NCBI RefSeq assembly: GCF_016793825.1
Contig: NZ_JAEULM010000042.1
Span: forward strand, 1 to 64,000
DNA: 64,000 nucleotides
Direction: 5' to 3'
DNA from: Sphingopyxis sp.
Lineage (GTDB): Bacteria; Pseudomonadota; Alphaproteobacteria; Sphingomonadales; Sphingomonadaceae
Every line of letters begins with the position of its first letter. The first letter of the stretch is position 1. A model generated the notes under the pieces. That model was not told the DNA's origin. It saw only the letters and a list, made by a program, of their open reading frames with translations, and did no database searches. The position numbers were made by a program, and so were the translations under genes. Shown here piece by piece: positions 39,462 through 49,054 of this stretch.

Positions 39462-40157
39462 TCAAACGATCCTCAACGCCCCGCGCCGTTCGCGGACGAT
39501 CCAGTCGCGCGCCTGATCCAGAAAGGTCGATACCGACCCATCGAGGTTGCGGGTCAGGAAGCCACTGCCCCTGGCTATGGGGTGCTCCTCGCTCTTGCTA
39601 ATCCGGCAGAGGTTTAAGGCCGTTTCGGTTTGCCCGGCAAGGATGTGGAGGCAGATCGCCAGCACGCGCTGTTGACCGAAAAGATCGGCTTTCGCTGGCA
39701 ACGCCGCAAGCATCGATTCGATGGAAATGCTTTCGAGAAGCTCCGCGGCTTGCCGGCCCGCCGAGCGCAAAACCTCGGCGGCGAGCGACTCCACATCGGT
39801 CAGGTCGAGCCCGACATGGCTGTCGATCGTGGCGGGCCGCAGTACCCACGCGCCGTTTGCCCGAAACGAAAGCGGGAGCGATCGATTCTCGCCGACCCCG
39901 ACAATATCCCAAAAGAGCGGGTCGAGCGCCATCGGCTTGACCAGAAGCCGAAGCGCCGCCCCGCGCCCCCACAAGAGGCACGGAAACCCATCGACGAACC
40001 AGTCGCCTGCCTGGCGAAATATCCAGCCACCCGCATAGCGCCAATTCGCGGCGCGCGCCTGACGCCTGAGCGCGGCCGTGAAATCCTTGCCGCGCTGCCT
40101 CGACGCGCGTTGCTGCTCGCGCGTCAGCTTGTCGGGCCATAGCGGAATTTCGCTCAT
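39462..40157 (-). CDS. Protein of unknown function (231 aa)
   Basis: No known domain is recognised. The N-terminal half is Trp/Arg-rich and reads as a folded domain (ANWRYAGGWIFRQAGDWFVDGFPCLLWG). The central part is acidic and helical, and the C-terminus has a basic RDWIVRERRG. There is no signal or TM. It ends 31 bp past the convergent yggS gene and may be autonomous. It is placed between divergent neighbours; nothing in the context points to a role. Confidence 0.6.
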   Translation of the reverse strand: MSEIPLWPDKLTREQQRASRQRGKDFTAALRRQARAANWRYAGGWIFRQAGDWFVDGFPCLLWGRGAALRLLVKPMALDPLFWDIVGVGENRSLPLSFRANGAWVLRPATIDSHVGLDLTDVESLAAEVLRSAGRQAAELLESISIESMLAALPAKADLFGQQRVLAICLHILAGQTETALNLCRISKSEEHPIARGSGFLTRNLDGSVSTFLDQARDWIVRERRGALRIV

Positions 40158-40221
40158 TGCGCCTGCTTGTCACGGGCGCCATCGAGTTTCCAGCCCCATG
40201 TTCGAACGCCCGACTACACCG

Positions 40222-40761
40222 TCACTGATATTCCACCGTCACCGGAATCCGGCCGCGATAGTCCCCGCCCGACGCGCCCGCGACCTGCAACCGTCCGCCG
40301 AAACGGAACTGCAGCCTGCCGTCGGAGCCAAGGCGTGGCGCGGGGCTGAGGTCGGTGGCAAGACCGACGACGCGCGCGGTGCGGCCATCGCCGCTTTCAA
40401 GATCGACCGTCGCGGGCATAAAGACGCGCACTTCGGCGCCGGGCTCGCCACTGACGGTCACGACCCCGGAGAGCGCGAAGCCGCCCAGGTCGACGACGCT
40501 TCCGCGCAGGCGCCGTGCACCGGTCAGCGGGTCGATTTCGACTTCTCCGCCCGCCGCGCCGACCGCAATACGGCCCATGTCGAGCTGGGTTTCCACCTCG
40601 ACGCGCAAGGGGGTTTCGGCCTTGCGGCCGGCCGTTGCCGGACCCGCATCATCCTTGCCGCAGAGCAAGCACTGGGCCAAAGCCGGCGCCGAGGCCCCAA
40701 GGGGCGCGGCAAGGGCCAGGAAGAGGCCGAGGGTCGGGCGCAGTTTCACATCTGTCGCCAT
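40222..40761 (-). CDS. DUF4402 secreted protein
   Basis: The 179-residue protein has a signal peptide (about 1-28, ending ALA) and the DUF4402 beta-sandwich, recognisable by LDMGRIAVGAAGGEVEIDP, and the final GRIPVTVEYQ. The family includes fimbria-like or surface-associated subunits in alphaproteobacteria. A cysteine pair (CLLCG) follows the signal. Its promoter would share the 85-bp gap with the divergent polyketide synthase gene. No pilus-assembly genes are near. Confidence 0.8.
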   Translation of the reverse strand: MATDVKLRPTLGLFLALAAPLGASAPALAQCLLCGKDDAGPATAGRKAETPLRVEVETQLDMGRIAVGAAGGEVEIDPLTGARRLRGSVVDLGGFALSGVVTVSGEPGAEVRVFMPATVDLESGDGRTARVVGLATDLSPAPRLGSDGRLQFRFGGRLQVAGASGGDYRGRIPVTVEYQ

Positions 40762-40846
40762 AGCGCCATCATGGTTAATCCACAGTAAAGCGAAACGGGC
40801 GCTTATCCGCTGGCGGCAGTCCCTGTTTAGGTCTAACCAGCGCCCA

Positions 40847-41914
40847 ATGAGCACCCCCCCGCTCCCCTGGCTCAATGCCCTTGCCACCGCCGTTCCGGAT
40901 CATGACATCCACCAGGCCTTCATCGACTGGGCGACCCCGCGCCTGACCGGCGATCGTGTCCGCGCTCTCTTCGGCCGAATGGCGGCCCGTTCGGGAATCG
41001 CGCACCGCTGGTCGGTGCTGCCGCCGACCCGCGACGGAGGATCGCCCGTCGCCCCGGGTGGATTCTACGATGTTCCCGGCCTGCCGCCGACGTCGGCACG
41101 CATGGCCGCTTACGCGGCGCACGCCCCCGCGCTGGCGATGCAGGCGATCACAAACCTGGTCGATGCCTTCGATGCATCGCTCGTGACGCATATCGTCGTC
41201 GCGAGCTGCACGGGCTTCGTTGCGCCGGGGATCGACCAGATCCTCGCGCGGCAGCTGGGCCTGTCGCCGTCGGTCGAGCGCGTCCTGATCGGGTTCATGG
41301 GCTGCTATGCCGGGATTACCGCGCTGCGGACCGCGCGCCATATCGTCCGGTCGCAGAGCGATGCGGTGGTACTGGTCGTCAGCGTCGAATTGTCGACGCT
41401 GCACCTGCAGATCGAAGATCAGCCCGAACCCATGCTCGCGATGCTCCAGTTCAGTGACGGGGCCGCCGCCGGGATCGTGTCGGCCCGACCCGGCGGGTTC
41501 CAGCTCGGCGACGGGATCAGCCTCGCGCTCGACGACAGCGCCGATCTCATTCGCTGGGACATCGGCGATACCGGGTTTGCCATGCATCTGTCGGGCGAAG
41601 TTCCCGGGCGATTGCGCGAAGCGCTGGCCGCGCCCGTCGTGCGCGAGCAGTTGTTCGACGGCGGCCATCCGCCGGCGCTGCTTGCGGTTCATGCCGGCGG
41701 GCGGTCCGTGCTCGACGCGGTCGAACACGCGCTCGCGGTTCCGCCGGACGCGCTTGCCGACAGCCGCTCGATCCTCGCCCGCTTTGGCAATATGTCTTCG
41801 GCGACGATCCTGTTCGTGATAGCCGAGATGATGGCGCGCGGCGAGAAAGGGCAGGGGATTGCGATCGCTTTTGGCCCCGGCCTCGCGGCCGAGGCGATCC
41901 GGTTCGCGGCATGA
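40847..41914 (+). CDS. Type III polyketide synthase
   Basis: The 355-residue protein has the chalcone/stilbene synthase triad: Cys121 in VASCTGF, His282 in VHAGG and Asn315 in FGNMSSAT. It is the size of bacterial type III synthases such as those making alkylresorcinols or pyrones. It condenses acyl-CoA starters with malonyl-CoA units. The stop overlaps the next gene as ATGA. Starter and product cannot be deduced; the two following genes would modify the product. Confidence 0.93.
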   Translation: MSTPPLPWLNALATAVPDHDIHQAFIDWATPRLTGDRVRALFGRMAARSGIAHRWSVLPPTRDGGSPVAPGGFYDVPGLPPTSARMAAYAAHAPALAMQAITNLVDAFDASLVTHIVVASCTGFVAPGIDQILARQLGLSPSVERVLIGFMGCYAGITALRTARHIVRSQSDAVVLVVSVELSTLHLQIEDQPEPMLAMLQFSDGAAAGIVSARPGGFQLGDGISLALDDSADLIRWDIGDTGFAMHLSGEVPGRLREALAAPVVREQLFDGGHPPALLAVHAGGRSVLDAVEHALAVPPDALADSRSILARFGNMSSATILFVIAEMMARGEKGQGIAIAFGPGLAAEAIRFAA

Positions 41915-42624
41915 ACCCCTTCGCCAGCCTCGCCGAGCCGATCGCGCGCGAGGAGGAAATGGACGCCGCCGAGTTGGCGCCTGCCCGCTATGCCAAGGTC
42001 CTGGCCGACCTGTCGCGCGTCAACACGCTGACGCTCGCGCGGCGGCCCACGGTCGGCTTTCTCGATCGCGTTCGCGCGCGCGGCACCGGAACAAAGCCGT
42101 GGCGCATCCTCGACGTCGGCTTTGGCGCGGGCGACATGCTGGTGGCGATCGCGCGTTGGGGCAAGGCGCGCGGCGTGCCGCTGGACCTCGTCGGCGTCGA
42201 CCTCAACCCCAAGAGCGCGCCAGTGGCGAAAGCGCGGCTCGATCGGCGTGCCACGCTGATCACCGGCGACTACCGCGACCTGGCGGGGGAGGAATGGGAC
42301 ATCATTCTCTCCAGCCTCGTCACGCACCATATGACCCCCGACCAGCGGGTCGCTTTCCTGCGCTTCATGGACCGCGAGGCCGCGCGGGGCTGGCTGGTCA
42401 ACGACCTGCACCGCCAGCGCCTGCCCTTCGCGGGTTTCCCGTTGCTCGCGCTGCTGGCGCTTGCCGACCCGATCGTGCGGCGCGACGGGCAATTGTCGGT
42501 CGGACGCAGCTTTCGCCGCGCCGAATGGCAGACGATGCTGGCCGAGGCCCTGCCGGACACCGCCGCCGCGTGCCGCGTCTTTCGCAGCTTTCCCTATCGA
42601 CTCTGCGTCGAGCGCGTCCGGTGA
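41911..42624 (+). CDS. Class I SAM-dependent methyltransferase
   Basis: The 237-residue protein has the SAM-binding motif RILDVGFGAGDMLVAIARW and GVDLNPKSAPVAKARL, then SSLVTHHMTPDQRVAFLR. It is not the UbiE/MenG type by visible motifs. Placed between the type III synthase and the FAD enzyme in overlapping genes, it likely methylates the polyketide product, an inference from location. Confidence 0.85.
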   Translation: MNPFASLAEPIAREEEMDAAELAPARYAKVLADLSRVNTLTLARRPTVGFLDRVRARGTGTKPWRILDVGFGAGDMLVAIARWGKARGVPLDLVGVDLNPKSAPVAKARLDRRATLITGDYRDLAGEEWDIILSSLVTHHMTPDQRVAFLRFMDREAARGWLVNDLHRQRLPFAGFPLLALLALADPIVRRDGQLSVGRSFRRAEWQTMLAEALPDTAAACRVFRSFPYRLCVERVR

Positions 42625-43724
42625 CCGACGCAATCGTCGTCGGCGCCGGACCCGCCGGGTCGGCGGCGGCGATCGGGCTGGCGCACGCGGGCGCACGAAT
42701 ATTGCTGCTGGAACGCGCGCGTGAAACCGGCGATGCGCTGTGCGGCGGGTTCCTGAGTTGGCAGACGCTCGAACGCCTGGCTGCGCTCGGTATCGACCCG
42801 GACGCCCTCGGCGGGCAAAGCGTACGCCGCGTGCGGCTGTTTGCAGGCAAGCGATCGAGCGAAACCGGGCTGCCGGGCGCCGCCATGGGTGTGTCGCGCC
42901 GTCGACTCGACAGCGCGCTGCAAGCCGCCGCGATCGCTGCCGGAGCAGGATTCGAACCCGGCGTTCATGCCACAACGCTGGCAGACGGCGTGGTCCAGAC
43001 ACGCGACGGCGCTGCGCTGGCCGCGCCGTCGGTCTTCCTTGCGGCGGGCAAGCACGGCTTTCGCGGTTTTCCCCGCGAACCCGCCGCCTGGCAGCGTGCC
43101 GACCCCGTCATGGGACTACGGCTGAGGCTGCCCGCACATCCGACGCTCGACCGGCTGGTGGCGGATGCGGTCGAACTGCACCTCTTCGATCGCGGCTATG
43201 CCGGGCTCGTCCGGCAGGAGGACGGCAGCGGCAATCTTTGCCTTGCGGTCCACAAGTCGCGGCTTGACGAGGCGGCCGGCGACCCTTCGGCTCTGCTCCG
43301 CACGCTTGGCGACAGCCTTCCCCATCTCGGCGAGCGCCTCGCGTCGGCAGACGAGCGCGGGACGGTCGATGCGATCGGCCACGTCCCTTACGGGTGGCGC
43401 ACCGCCGAAACCGCGCCCGGCCTGTTCCGGCTGGGCGATCAGGCCGGCGTCATCCCTTCGCTGGCCGGCGAAGGCATGGGGCTCGCGCTCGCGAGCGCGG
43501 GAGGAGCGGTCGCGGCGTGGCGTCACGGCGGCACCGGCGCGGCGCCGGTCTTCCAGAAAGCGCTGTCGGCCCGCATGACGCGGCCCTTCGCACTCGCCAA
43601 TCTTGTCTGGCGCGTCGGCGAAAACCCCCATGTCGCCGCGTCCATGACGGCGCTCGCCTCACTTATTCCGGGACTGGTTCGAATGATCTCGCAAGCGACC
43701 CGTATCGACGCCGACCGCGCCTAG
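42621..43724 (+). CDS. FAD-dependent oxidoreductase (geranylgeranyl-reductase-like)
   Basis: The 367-residue protein has the FAD-binding motif [18 protein letters not shown] at the N-terminus, [18 protein letters not shown], and the [30 protein letters not shown]/substrate motif of the group that includes geranylgeranyl reductases and PHBH-fold monooxygenases. The GTG start overlaps the preceding stop. It most likely oxidises or hydroxylates the polyketide product. Confidence 0.85.
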   Translation: MTDAIVVGAGPAGSAAAIGLAHAGARILLLERARETGDALCGGFLSWQTLERLAALGIDPDALGGQSVRRVRLFAGKRSSETGLPGAAMGVSRRRLDSALQAAAIAAGAGFEPGVHATTLADGVVQTRDGAALAAPSVFLAAGKHGFRGFPREPAAWQRADPVMGLRLRLPAHPTLDRLVADAVELHLFDRGYAGLVRQEDGSGNLCLAVHKSRLDEAAGDPSALLRTLGDSLPHLGERLASADERGTVDAIGHVPYGWRTAETAPGLFRLGDQAGVIPSLAGEGMGLALASAGGAVAAWRHGGTGAAPVFQKALSARMTRPFALANLVWRVGENPHVAASMTALASLIPGLVRMISQATRIDADRA

Positions 43725-43816
43725 CGCTCTTGCGGCGGCGCCGTATCGGACCGATATGGGCAGCAACATCGCCGCAGCCGTTCCGAGCGGCCGTCCGATC
43801 CGAAAGGAGACCTGCC

Positions 43817-44224
43817 ATGACCGATCCCCAAACCGACAAGGCGCTCGACCCGATGGCGCATCATGTGCTGCGCGAAGGCGGCACCGAACGCGCCTTCACG
43901 GGCAAATATACCAATCACAAGGGCGACGGCGTCTATCGCTGCGCCGGCTGCGGCGAGCCGCTGTTCGACAGCCGCACCAAATATGACAGCGGGTCGGGCT
44001 GGCCAAGCTATACTGCGCCTGCGGCCGACAGTGCGGTCAGCGAACATCGCGACGTCGGTCACGGCATGGTCCGCACCGAAGTGCGCTGCGCGAAATGCGA
44101 AGGGCATCTGGGTCATGTGTTCCCCGACGGTCCCGGGCCGACAGGCCTGCGGTACTGCATCAACAGCGCGGCGCTTGACTTCGCGGAGCGCGGGCAGGAT
44201 GAGGCTGACACCGGCAAAGGTTAA
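43817..44224 (+). CDS. msrB: Peptide-methionine (R)-S-oxide reductase MsrB
   Basis: The 135-residue protein has zinc ligands C42, C45, C91 and C94, the catalytic C114 in RYCINSAAL, and the SGSGWPSY and [10 protein letters not shown] motifs. It reduces R-methionine sulfoxide in oxidised proteins. AAAGGAG lies 9 nt before the ATG at 43817. It is probably transcribed on its own, ahead of the penicillin-binding protein gene. Confidence 0.95.
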   Translation: MTDPQTDKALDPMAHHVLREGGTERAFTGKYTNHKGDGVYRCAGCGEPLFDSRTKYDSGSGWPSYTAPAADSAVSEHRDVGHGMVRTEVRCAKCEGHLGHVFPDGPGPTGLRYCINSAALDFAERGQDEADTGKG

Positions 44225-44276
44225 CCAATCTACCGGGTGACGCAGCGGGGCTCCGCAAGGGAAGGAATTTTCAGCT

Positions 44277-46442
44277 TTGCGCCGCGAACGAGAGCAGGCA
44301 TCTCCGGCTAAATCATCATCGGCAGGCAAGGGGGGCGGCGCGCCCGCTTCCGGGTCGCGCTTTCGTATCTGGCTGCGGCGGCTTTTCCGGTGGGGCCTTG
44401 GCCTTGCCTTTGTCGGCGCGGTCGCGATTGCGGTCGCCGTCGGCATCGCGGTGCAGCGCATCCCGAGTTTCGAGGAACTCAAGAAGTCGCCGGCCGGCCA
44501 GACGATCCGCGTCCATGCCGCCGACGGCACCGTCTTCCTGTCGCTCGGGCCCAATTACGGGCGCTGGCTAACGTTGCGCGAAACGCCACAGGTCATGCAG
44601 GACGCGATGGTCGCGGTCGAGGACCGGCGCTTCCGTTACCATCCGGGCATCGACCCGGTCGGCATGTCGCGCGCCGCCGTGTTCGCCGCGCGCCACTATG
44701 GCACCGGCCGCCGGATGCAGGGCGCCTCGACGATCACCCAGCAGCTCGCGCGCAACATCTTCCTGTCGAACAGCTATACCTGGACGCGCAAGGCGCGCGA
44801 GATGGTGCTGGCGATGGCGCTCGAATGGAAATTCTCGAAGGACGAACTGCTCGAACTCTATCTGAACAAGGTCTATTTCGGCGGCGGCAGCTATGGCATC
44901 GACGCCGCGTCGCGCCGTTTCTTCGGGCACAGCGCCACCGAAATGTCGCTGTCCGAAGCCGCGGTCGTCGCGGGGCTGGTCAAGGCGCCGTCGCGTTACT
45001 CGCCGACCGCCGATGCACAGGCCGCGCTCGGCCGCGCCGACGTCGTCCTGGCGGTGATGGTCGATGCCGGCGTGATCACGCAGTCGCAGGCCGACAGCGC
45101 CAAGCCTGCGAACGTCCAACTGGCACAGGAGACGGGCCAGAACAGCGCGCGCTATTTCTCCGACTGGGCGCTGCCGCAGCTCGACATGCTGATCGACGAA
45201 GGCGCCGAGGCGCTCGACGTCTATACGACGATCGACCTCGACATGCAGCGCGCGGCAACCGCCGCGATCCAGGCCGATACCCCGAAGGGCGTGCAGGGCG
45301 CGCTCGTCTCGCTCGATCGCGACGGCGCGGTGCGCGCCATGGTCGGGGGAACCGACTATGTCAGCTCGAACTACAATCGCGCGACGCAGGCGATGCGCCA
45401 GCCGGGATCGGCGTGGAAGCTGTTCGTCTATATGGCCGCGCTCGAATCGGGCTATAAGGTCAGCGATCAGGTCGTCGACGAACCGGTGACGATCAACGGC
45501 TGGTCGCCCCGCAACTCTTCGGGACGCTTCGCGGGCACCATGGATCTGCGCACCGCCTTCGCTTATTCGGTCAACACCGTCGCGGCGAAGCTGGGCGACG
45601 AGGTCGGCTTTTCGGCGGTCGCCAACATGGCGCGCCGGTTCGGCATCACGACGCCGATCAACACCCATCCCTCGATGGTCCTCGGCAGCGCGGAAGTGCG
45701 TGTCATCGACATGACCGCCGCCTTCGCCGCGGTCTCGCGCAAGGGCGTGTCGGTGGAACCCTATGGCATCACCAAGGTGACGACCGCCGACGGCCGGTTG
45801 CTCTATCAACGCCCGGCCGAGCGCGGCCAGGTGCTGGTCGACAATTGGGTCGCGGCGGGCATTACCGACCTGCTCCAGACCGCGGTCAATACCGGCACCG
45901 GCAAGGCGGCGCAGATCGGCCGCCCCGTGGCCGGCAAGACCGGCACGACGTCGAGCAACAAGGACGGCTGGTTCCTCGGCTTTTCGAGCGGGTTGACCAC
46001 GGGCGTCTGGATGGGCCGCGACGATGCAAAGCCGGTCGGCGGTCTGCAAGGCGGCCGGGCGCCGGCCAAGGCCTTTGCCGATTACATGCGTGTCGCGGTC
46101 GCGCGGCGCCCGGTCGAGGCCTTCGACACCGAGGTGAAGCTGCCCGACTGGCAACTGGAAGACGAAGGCGACGCCTATATGGGCGAACCGGGTTCCGAAG
46201 GACTGGTGGACGAGAATGGCATGCCCATCGAGCTGCCCTCGGCCGCACCTCCGCCCGACGGCGATGCCGCGCCGTCACAGGAAGGCGATGGTCCGGTGCT
46301 CAACCAGCAATGGATCGAGGAACAAACGGGCCGCCGCCCGGCCGACAACGGCACCCCGAAAAACGCCCCGCCGCCGAAGCAGACGCCGATCCCGCTGATC
46401 AAGGGCCAGCCGCAGCGCGCGCCGGCCGGCGAGGGGAATTAG
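44277..46442 (+). CDS. Class A penicillin-binding protein (PBP1a-like)
   Basis: The 721-residue protein (TTG start, GAAGGA about 11 nt upstream) has a TM helix near 37-60, a transglycosylase domain with VAVEDRRFRYHPGID and GASTITQQLARN, and a transpeptidase with SAWK in RQPGSAWKLF, SVN and KTGTTSSN. It polymerises and cross-links peptidoglycan. The C-terminal tail of about 90 residues is Pro/Glu-rich and lacks a known domain. No divisome genes are near. Confidence 0.93.
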   Translation: MRREREQASPAKSSSAGKGGGAPASGSRFRIWLRRLFRWGLGLAFVGAVAIAVAVGIAVQRIPSFEELKKSPAGQTIRVHAADGTVFLSLGPNYGRWLTLRETPQVMQDAMVAVEDRRFRYHPGIDPVGMSRAAVFAARHYGTGRRMQGASTITQQLARNIFLSNSYTWTRKAREMVLAMALEWKFSKDELLELYLNKVYFGGGSYGIDAASRRFFGHSATEMSLSEAAVVAGLVKAPSRYSPTADAQAALGRADVVLAVMVDAGVITQSQADSAKPANVQLAQETGQNSARYFSDWALPQLDMLIDEGAEALDVYTTIDLDMQRAATAAIQADTPKGVQGALVSLDRDGAVRAMVGGTDYVSSNYNRATQAMRQPGSAWKLFVYMAALESGYKVSDQVVDEPVTINGWSPRNSSGRFAGTMDLRTAFAYSVNTVAAKLGDEVGFSAVANMARRFGITTPINTHPSMVLGSAEVRVIDMTAAFAAVSRKGVSVEPYGITKVTTADGRLLYQRPAERGQVLVDNWVAAGITDLLQTAVNTGTGKAAQIGRPVAGKTGTTSSNKDGWFLGFSSGLTTGVWMGRDDAKPVGGLQGGRAPAKAFADYMRVAVARRPVEAFDTEVKLPDWQLEDEGDAYMGEPGSEGLVDENGMPIELPSAAPPPDGDAAPSQEGDGPVLNQQWIEEQTGRRPADNGTPKNAPPPKQTPIPLIKGQPQRAPAGEGN

Positions 46443-46481
46443 GGCGCTGAATTCCTCATGCCGGCAGGCGGCAGGAGGGCG

Positions 46482-47210
46482 TCAGTCGAAACGATAGCGG
46501 TGCAGCCCGCGCCCTTCGCGGCGCAGCCAGGCCCGCGCGGCGCCGACGTCGCCATCGTGCAGTTCATCGACCAGCGCGTGGAACGCCGGGCCATGGTCCA
46601 TATGGCGAAGGTGCGCGACCTCGTGCGCGACCGTGGCGCGGCGAACATGATCGGGCGCCATCACCAACCGCCAGCTGTAACGAAGGTCGCCATCGTGGGT
46701 GCAGCTACCCCAGCGGCTGCGCGGATCGCCGACTCCGATACGGCCGATGCCGAGCCCCGCACGGCCTGCGATCTCGCGGCTCTCGTGCGTCATGACCTCG
46801 AGCGCGGTCGCCTTCAACCACCGTTCGATGCGGCGCCCGACGGTGTCGGCAGGGCCGCCGACACTCAGCGCCGCCACCTCCAGCCGGACGGCGCGCGGCG
46901 CGGCGGGCGACCAGTCGACCTGCCGCTCGATCCCGAAGACGGGCACCGAGGCGCCCGGTGCGACATGGACCGGCGCGGCCGCCTTGCCGACCTGCTCGCT
47001 CAGCCAGTCCTGCTGCTCGCTTGCCCATTTGAGCGCGCGCGTCGGGCTCGCGCGGCGCGGCAGCGTGAGACGAAGCTCGCCGCGCGCACCGTCGAAGACG
47101 AGCTTGTAGCGGCGCGACTGGGCATGATGGACGAGCCGGACCGGCCAGACGGTTTCCCCGACCCGAATATGCGGCCCGTCGGCGTCGGGGTTAAACGACA
47201 CGTTCGACAA
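46482..47210 (-). CDS. SprT-like zinc metallopeptidase (YgjP/DUF45)
   Basis: The roughly 242-residue protein has the motif HEVAHLRHMDHG (zinc HExxH with a third ligand downstream) and WGSCT, as in the YgjP/DUF45 family. The start is taken as the TTG at 47210, which has GGAGA seven bases upstream and overlaps the YcgN stop; GTG at 47201 is an alternative. Its substrate is unknown. It is cotranscribed after SCO1 and the YcgN-type gene. Confidence 0.78.
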   Translation of the reverse strand: MSNVSFNPDADGPHIRVGETVWPVRLVHHAQSRRYKLVFDGARGELRLTLPRRASPTRALKWASEQQDWLSEQVGKAAAPVHVAPGASVPVFGIERQVDWSPAAPRAVRLEVAALSVGGPADTVGRRIERWLKATALEVMTHESREIAGRAGLGIGRIGVGDPRSRWGSCTHDGDLRYSWRLVMAPDHVRRATVAHEVAHLRHMDHGPAFHALVDELHDGDVGAARAWLRREGRGLHRYRFD

Positions 47211-47637
47211 GATGATTCTCCAGCGGTCCAGCCACAGCCTCGCCGACCGTCCAGCCGACGATCGATTCGCCTGCACGATGAACGGCGCCGCGGTCGCCGC
47301 AAACCAGATAATGCCAGTCGGGCAGGGCCTCGCCTTCGGCGCGCAGTCGATAGGCACAGGTTTGCGGCAGCCATTCGATGTCGGCAACCTTTGCCTTGGT
47401 CAGGGTCAGGCAGTCGGGGACATGGCGGCGGCGATGCTTGTAGTCGCCGCAGCGCGCCGTCGCGAGGTCGAGCAGGCGGCACGCAACATTGGTCGGATAG
47501 ATCCGACCGCTGTCTTCATCCTCCAGCTTGTGGAGGCAGCATTTGCCGCAACCGTCACACAACGCCTCCCACTGCCCCGCGTCGAGGCTGGCAAGCGGCG
47601 CTTCCCAGAAGGGGCGTTCGGATGTCGCCCCGGCCAT
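47191..47637 (-). CDS. YcgN-family cysteine-cluster protein
   Basis: The protein of about 148 residues (start at the ATG at 47637) carries CDGCGKCCLHKLEDEDSG, CRLLDLATARCGDY and YLVCGD, the cysteine pattern of the YcgN/UPF0260 family, which likely holds a metal or a metal cluster. It is encoded between SCO1 (2 bp away) and the SprT-like gene (overlap), so the three form one operon. Function is unknown. Confidence 0.88.
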   Translation of the reverse strand: MAGATSERPFWEAPLASLDAGQWEALCDGCGKCCLHKLEDEDSGRIYPTNVACRLLDLATARCGDYKHRRRHVPDCLTLTKAKVADIEWLPQTCAYRLRAEGEALPDWHYLVCGDRGAVHRAGESIVGWTVGEAVAGPLENHLVERVV

Positions 47638-47639
47638 CG

Positions 47640-48284
47640 CTACCTGACCCACTTCGCCAGCTCGGCCGCGACCTTGTCGGGCGCGCCTTCGTCAGGGTCG
47701 GTCGACGGATCGTCGAGCGGCAACAGCGCGAGCGGCTTGCCTTGCGGATCCATCAGGAAGGCGAGCTGGCTGTGCGCCATCAGATAGCGATCGGGCGCGG
47801 AGCCGGGCACCTTGTTGTAGGTGACGACATAGGCTTTCGCGACGGCCGCGATCTGTTCGGGCGTTCCGGTAAGGCCGATCAGACGCGGGTGATAGCGGCC
47901 GACGAAGGATTTGAGCGCGGCGGGCGTGTCGCGTTCGGGGTCGACGGTAATGAACATCGGCACGACCTTTGCGCCGCGCGCGGCGTCCGTCTTTTCGAAC
48001 TGCGACAGGCCGCGCATCAGCTTCTGGACGTCGACAGGGCAGATGTCGGGGCAAAAGCTGTAGCCGAAATAGACAAGGCGATACCGGCCCGCGAAGGCGG
48101 CATCGGTCACGGTCTTGCCATCCTGGTCGGTCAGCGTGAACGGCCCGCCGATCTTCGCGCCGGCGAGCGGCGGTTCGGCACTTGGCGCACCCGCCGGCGC
48201 GTTGCACCCGGCGAGCATCGCCGCCATAATCAGGAGCAGGCTTGAACGGACAGGCTTTTGCCCCATAATATCGATGTTCATCAT
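47640..48284 (-). CDS. SCO1/SenC copper-chaperone lipoprotein
   Basis: The 214-residue protein has a lipoprotein signal ending LAGC (Cys27), a thioredoxin fold with the copper motif CPDIC (Cys78, Cys82) and His171 in LMAHSQL, as in SCO1. SCO proteins deliver copper to cytochrome c oxidase subunit II or act in redox homeostasis. No oxidase genes lie nearby. It diverges from the ankyrin gene with about 90 bp between. Confidence 0.93.
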   Translation of the reverse strand: MMNIDIMGQKPVRSSLLLIMAAMLAGCNAPAGAPSAEPPLAGAKIGGPFTLTDQDGKTVTDAAFAGRYRLVYFGYSFCPDICPVDVQKLMRGLSQFEKTDAARGAKVVPMFITVDPERDTPAALKSFVGRYHPRLIGLTGTPEQIAAVAKAYVVTYNKVPGSAPDRYLMAHSQLAFLMDPQGKPLALLPLDDPSTDPDEGAPDKVAAELAKWVR

Positions 48285-48375
48285 GCGGCCAGCCTTGATC
48301 GGCTAGACCATGAAAATCAACCTTTGTCGTCGCCCGCGCGACGCACAGTCCGATAGTATCAGGGGTCCCCCAGCC

Positions 48376-48999
48376 ATGTTTCGACGCGCGGAATTCCGCC
48401 TCGCCTCCTTCGCCCTGCTCGCCGCCGCAACGCTCGGCGCCCTTGTCGCAAGCCCTGCCCTTGCGCAGTTCCGCGGCGGATATGCCTTTCTGCAGGCGGT
48501 CGACAGCCGCGACGGCGCCAAGGCGACCAGCGCGTTGAAAGACGACCCGTCGCTGATCAACACCAAACATCCCGACACCGGCGAAACCGCGCTGACCATC
48601 TCGACCAAAAGGCGCGATATCCAGTGGGTACGCTTCCTGCTGAGCAAGGACGCCGATCCGTCGATCGGCGATCGTCAGGGCGTCACACCACTGATGCACG
48701 CCGCGCTGCTCAATTTTGCCGAAGCGGGCGAAGCGCTGCTCGGCGACAAGGCACCTGTCGACCAGACCAACCGACGCGGCGAAACCGCGCTGATCCTGGC
48801 CGTGCAGGCCAAGAACAGCGCGATGATTCGCCTGCTCGTGCGCAACGGCGCCAACCCCGACAAGGCCGATCATATCGCGGGCATGTCGGCGCGCGATTAT
48901 GCGAAGCGCGACGACCGCAGCGGGACGATTCTCGCGATGCTCGATGCCAAGGCCGACACCCCGGCGCGCGATCCGGGAGCAGCTTTCGGCCCCAAGTGA
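48376..48999 (+). CDS. Secreted ankyrin-repeat protein
   Basis: The 207-residue protein has a signal peptide (about 1-30, ending ALA) and four ankyrin-like repeats (GETALTISTKRRD, GVTPLMHAALLNF, GETALILAVQAKN, GMSARDYAKRDD). It would be periplasmic. Such proteins bind other proteins, but no partner is apparent. The frame continues upstream to 48310 without a better start; the chosen ATG gives a proper signal peptide. Confidence 0.82.
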   Translation: MFRRAEFRLASFALLAAATLGALVASPALAQFRGGYAFLQAVDSRDGAKATSALKDDPSLINTKHPDTGETALTISTKRRDIQWVRFLLSKDADPSIGDRQGVTPLMHAALLNFAEAGEALLGDKAPVDQTNRRGETALILAVQAKNSAMIRLLVRNGANPDKADHIAGMSARDYAKRDDRSGTILAMLDAKADTPARDPGAAFGPK

Positions 49000-49019
49000 C
49001 GTTCGATGTGACACTTGGA

Positions 49020-49038
49020 TTGACAATCACATTGTGAT
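49020..49038 (+). promoter_or_regulatory. Palindrome and -35-like box before ribB
   Basis: TTGACA at 49020-49025 is followed by ATCACA-T-TGTGAT (49026-49038), a perfect 6-bp inverted repeat with a one-base centre. It lies 16 nt before the ribB ATG. A palindromic operator here fits control by a small helix-turn-helix protein, and the ribB product carries such a domain. Predicted only. The gap is just 55 bp, too short for an FMN riboswitch. Confidence 0.45.
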
Positions 49039-49054
49039 GTGAAAAATGCGCGGC

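Noticed and set aside
40761-40847. DnaA box between the DUF4402 and polyketide synthase genes
   Set aside because: The sequence TTAATCCACAG has an extra base relative to TTATCCACA, and there is no cluster of boxes.
49000-49054. FMN riboswitch before ribB
   Set aside because: The gap is only 55 bp and lacks the multi-stem structure and conserved residues; a palindrome is present instead.
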